The position numbers were made by a program, and so were the translations under genes. The notes beneath the pieces were generated by a model, which was not told where the DNA came from, searched no databases, and was given only the letters and a program-made list of their open reading frames with translations. DNA of 64,000 bases from Pagrus major (taxonomy: Eukaryota > Chordata > Actinopteri > Spariformes > Sparidae): positions 23,441,749 to 23,505,748 of the forward strand of contig NC_133237.1 of assembly GCF_040436345.1 (NCBI RefSeq), written 5' to 3'. This document shows positions 62,111-64,000 of this stretch, one piece after another; positions within the stretch are counted from its first letter, which is position 1; every line of letters begins with the position of its first letter.

Positions 62111-64000
62111 TACTTATAATGGGCAGTTTTTACTTAAACTGTATAGAAGGTGTTAATTCAACTAACTGAGGTCGTTGTTTGTGGTGGTGTTTTACTGAAC
62201 GGCATTATATTGAAATGTGTTTCAAATATTATATTTGTCAGTGGGGTAGGAAAAACATCATATAAGTGTCTCCCAATATAATGCAGTCTGGTTAACCATC
62301 ACTGCAAACCAGGACCTCAATCTGAGAGAACAATGGTTAAATTAATACTGCTATGACAGTGTCAATAAAAGTTAAGCATAACTATCTTTGTAAAGGCAGA
62401 ATTTATGGCTGAACTGTTGGATTGGTTTGCATTAAATTTGAGTAAAGCGGACACAGAGTGTATATATAAATTTGTCAGTAGCCATGTTTCACTCCATAAG
62501 AAAATACGAGTGATTTAAGGTACTAACATATTTCTGCATTCAGCTACAAAGAGTAATCATAGATTGGAGCTGTTGTCACAGTGTGAAAGGAGACAGGATG
62601 ACTGAGACACAATGAGAGGAGATGAACAAATACAATGACAGACCTCGTGAAAGTGGCCATCCTTGTTGTCATGCTGTACAGAAGTTATTCAGAGGAGAGA
62701 GTGGAGGGTAATTCATGATAGAAAGAATGAAAGGGGAAGAAGGGGTGGATTTCCCGTTGCAGACCCAGGAGAGCTCACTAAGCTAAATCACAAGTCTCCC
62801 TAATGAGAGGGGAGAGAGGAGCAACTCATGAACACCCAGCACATAGCCTGCCAGATCACCATAACAACCAACCAGCTGACCCACAATGCATCTCAGCACA
62901 AGCCTGACCACAGCATTGCTCCGTGCCCCTGGCTTAGCACCGGCTCTCTGCTCGGAAACATCCAGCCAGCAAACAGTTAGCACCCCTCAAAACTGATGTA
63001 ACAGAGAGAGGAAAAATTAATACTCCATCAATTAACCCCCGCCAACATGAAATCGTTATGGCTCTATTTGGTAAATCTGCTTGCATAATCGTGTCAACAA
63101 CTGAGTCAAACAAAGAATGCAAAGACATCTTGCGGATCATTAAGTGAGATAACAATGAGGGTAAAATCTGATTATGTCTGAAATATGACTTAACCCCATC
63201 CCCCTACCCTGCCTGATGCCCACTGAGGGAGATAAACAGGGGGATCAGGCAGGTCTGGGGCCCAGCAGGGGATTTTAGACAGGAGGTTCTCTCAGAGCAC
63301 ATGGATATATGAACACTGATATGTATAGAAACGGCATACTTAAACCAGGAAACCAACCTAGAGCAGCTTTACACCAAAATCATTTAACATATGGTCGATA
63401 ATTTTACTCCACATTAGCTTCTCATTGGCGAAGGCCCAAAGCTAAACAAATAGTCTAAGATGATGGTTAGCGCCTCTGATAGTCTGCCACTTCTATTTCC
63501 AACTAAGCTCCTGAATGATGCTCACTTGACCAGAAACCTGCCAACACAGCAGTATGATTTAAGACAAAGTGTCAGTGCCTATCTAAAACCAACAGGGGAC
63601 CGGGAAGAGGGTTAGCTGCATTATGGCTACATGACTTGCTTTGTCACTGTGGGAACAAATGCTCCCATCTCGAGAGCCATAAAAAATAATAGTACTTCTG
63701 TATTCAGTTATGTATTCAACAAAGAATGTTTGAAATGGATAATTGTGATCATATTCAACTGTCTCAACCAACAATAAATTAAACAAATAATTTTGCTGTT
63801 GTGAGACATGTTAGGTGCATGGTGAGTCAGTGGTCATCTCTGGCGTGTCATCCAATCGTGGATGATGACGTTCAGTCTGCAGGCAGATTATCTCTAATCT
63901 GGGCTGGGCCACCACCAGAAGGACAGTTACCAGTGGGGCACCAACACACAGAGAGAGACATGTATATATATATATACACAGCACGTAGGGGATGGAGGTA

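Larger units (their letters stand above)
59536..64000 (-). other. camsap3: Presumed camsap3 intron running off the window
   Basis: The exon ending at 59535 needs upstream exons encoding the conserved LDQYDF and PPVTKLLLSTELY blocks. I find neither here, so the intron continues past 64000. Contents are a repeat fragment at 61505-61615, a decayed helicase-like repeat at 61700-62110, a GC-rich inverted repeat (61057-61190), a possible 30-base microexon (62644-62673) and a short (TA)n tract near 63962-63975. The rest shows nothing recognisable. Confidence 0.55.

Noticed and set aside
62783-63155. Minus-strand frames of 66 and 73 residues as possible N-terminal camsap3 exons
   Set aside because: Neither contains the conserved LDQYDF or PPVTKLLL blocks of CAMSAP proteins.

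Overview
The window is nuclear DNA of a ray-finned fish, probably a spiny-rayed (percomorph) teleost. It has vertebrate spliced genes with GT-AG introns, long (TG)n microsatellites, and several small DNA-transposon families of the kind common in fish. By hand translation and exon joining it holds five protein-coding genes: notch3 (+), an rdh8-like retinol dehydrogenase (-), a secreted SOUL/heme-binding protein 2-like gene (+), an NR5A (FTZ-F1) nuclear receptor best read as nr5a5 (+), and most of camsap3 (-), whose 5' end lies beyond base 64000.

Layout. 1-1870 is upstream DNA with one complete MITE. 1870-2376 is the simple-repeat-rich promoter and leader of notch3. notch3 runs from 2377 to 28811 (33 coding exons, 2468 residues), with a 3' UTR to about 30915. 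rdh8 lies tail-to-tail with it (32473-33978, six coding exons, 308 residues). 35400-39750 is intergenic and holds a tandem duplication of a roughly 1 kb block, each copy with a foldback element, and a 41-bp minisatellite. hebp2-like is at 39818-42166 (226 residues). 42390-44536 is intergenic with repeat remnants. nr5a5 is at 44537-48417 (542 residues). camsap3 reads towards it from the other strand: 16 exons and 1327 residues are visible between 59535 and 51362, and 59536-64000 is taken as its next intron.

The genes do unrelated jobs: Notch signalling, retinoid reduction, heme or tetrapyrrole binding, NR5A transcription control, and microtubule minus-end binding. They are not an operon-like system. 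What joins them is ancient linkage: human NOTCH3, RDH8 and CAMSAP3 all lie on chromosome 19p13, so this is a conserved vertebrate neighbourhood in which fish keep an NR5A gene that mammals lack. I see no sign of a new biological system. The best leads are gene-level: a non-canonical GC donor in rdh8, a UG-repeat placed against a splice acceptor, an extra EGF repeat and an altered S3 cleavage residue in Notch3, a perfect DR1 site at the rdh8 start, and a decayed helicase-like fragment in a repeat.

Limits: all exon borders come from reading-frame continuity, splice consensus and remembered family features. No alignment, RNA or database search was possible.
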